DNA of 5,309 nt from Thermoproteati archaeon (GTDB taxonomy: Archaea > Thermoproteota > Thermoprotei_A > Marsarchaeales > UBA168): the NCBI GenBank assembly GCA_023256295.1, contig JAGDXH010000014.1, forward strand, positions 1-5,309. Direction: 5' to 3'. The notes below the pieces were generated by a model. It was not told the origin of the DNA. It made no database searches and was given only the letters and a program-made list of their open reading frames with translations. Shown in pieces: positions 4,974 to 5,309 of the stretch (within the stretch, counting starts at the first letter, position 1; each line of letters opens with the position of its first letter). A program made the position numbers and the translations under genes.

Positions 4974-5309
4974 ATGAAGGCAGTCGTGACGGCAGCAGGA
5001 AGAGGCAGCAGGATGAGTCCGAGCACCTTGGCGATACCAAAGGGCATGCTTCCCCTATTTTCTTCCCAGGGAGGCAAGCTCGTCGTAGTGCCCATAGTGC
5101 AGCTCATTGTTGACGCCTTGAAGGCAGCAGGCGCCCAAGATATATGCTTCGTAGTAGGGGAGAAAAAAGACCCACTTGTGACGTACTTGCTGGCGTCAGA
5201 TCAGCAGGCGTACTTTGCCCACCAGCCATCACCTCTTGGATTTGCAGATGCCGTTGCCAGGGCCAAGGAATTCGTTTCCGACTCACCGTTTTTTGTGCAT
5301 GCGGACGAC
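4974..5309 (+). CDS. Sugar-1-phosphate nucleotidyltransferase (GalU/RmlA type), N-terminal part
   Basis: Joins a sugar 1-phosphate and an NTP to give an NDP-sugar plus pyrophosphate, in the cytoplasm. Only the first 112 residues are in the window; the family is usually about 240-400 residues. The nucleotide-binding loop is at residues 4-14 (VVTAAGRGSRM), followed by the signature lysine Lys23 in AIPKGMLPLF. A Rossmann-like strand ICFVVGE lies at 57-63, a base-recognition segment HQPSPLGFADAV at 83-94, and the metal-binding Asp pair at 111-112 ends the window. The AIPKGMLPL wording resembles UTP-glucose-1-phosphate uridylyltransferases, whereas QPSPLGFADA resembles glucose-1-phosphate thymidylyltransferases, so NTP and sugar are left open. 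The start fits the TATA box 31 bp upstream and puts the glycine loop at its usual distance from the N-terminus. Divergent from the sequon-rich secreted protein, which makes a role in glycan precursor supply plausible. Confidence 0.9.
   Translation, partial: MKAVVTAAGRGSRMSPSTLAIPKGMLPLFSSQGGKLVVVPIVQLIVDALKAAGAQDICFVVGEKKDPLVTYLLASDQQAYFAHQPSPLGFADAVARAKEFVSDSPFFVHADD

Overview
The window is archaeal. It encodes an archaeal/eukaryotic-type class-1 release factor (aRF1, with NIKS and GGQ motifs) and a UMP kinase of the archaeal PyrH type. Its promoters look like archaeal TATA boxes 27-33 bp ahead of start codons, with no convincing Shine-Dalgarno sequences. The style of the sugar nucleotidyltransferase and the moderately high GC content would fit a TACK-group archaeon (Thermoproteota in the broad sense). 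The lineage is an inference and cannot be fixed from this sequence alone.

Layout: (1) 1857 down to 1, minus strand: a tight two-gene unit, pyrH (UMP kinase) then prf1 (aRF1), 21 bp apart; prf1 runs off the left edge and lacks its last few dozen codons. (2) 1858-1936: a compact divergent promoter region with an AT-rich box that reads as a TATA element on both strands, and a 7-bp-arm inverted repeat beside it. (3) 1937-3124, plus strand: an alkaline-phosphatase-superfamily phosphodiesterase/pyrophosphatase with all metal-ligand motifs. (4) 4836 down to 3046, minus strand: a 596-residue secreted, cysteine-free protein with a signal peptide, a Ser/Thr/Asn/Gly-rich linker, a BsuPI-like beta-sandwich domain, a long middle region and an Ala-rich helical C-terminus with a two-copy repeat. 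It has 20 N-glycosylation sequons. Its 3' end overlaps that of the phosphodiesterase gene by 79 bp. (5) 4837-4973: a second divergent promoter region with direct and inverted repeats. (6) 4974-5309, plus strand: the N-terminal 112 residues of a sugar-1-phosphate nucleotidyltransferase (GalU/RmlA type), cut by the right edge.

How the genes may relate: pyrH feeds pyrimidine nucleotide synthesis and shares a transcript with the translation termination factor, which recalls the bacterial pyrH-frr pairing. The nucleotidyltransferase would make an activated sugar, and it is divergent from a gene for what looks like a heavily glycosylated exported protein, so a surface-glycoconjugate link is possible but unproven. 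No RNA genes, mobile elements, CRISPR arrays or replication origins were seen. The least described element is the sequon-dense BsuPI-domain surface protein.
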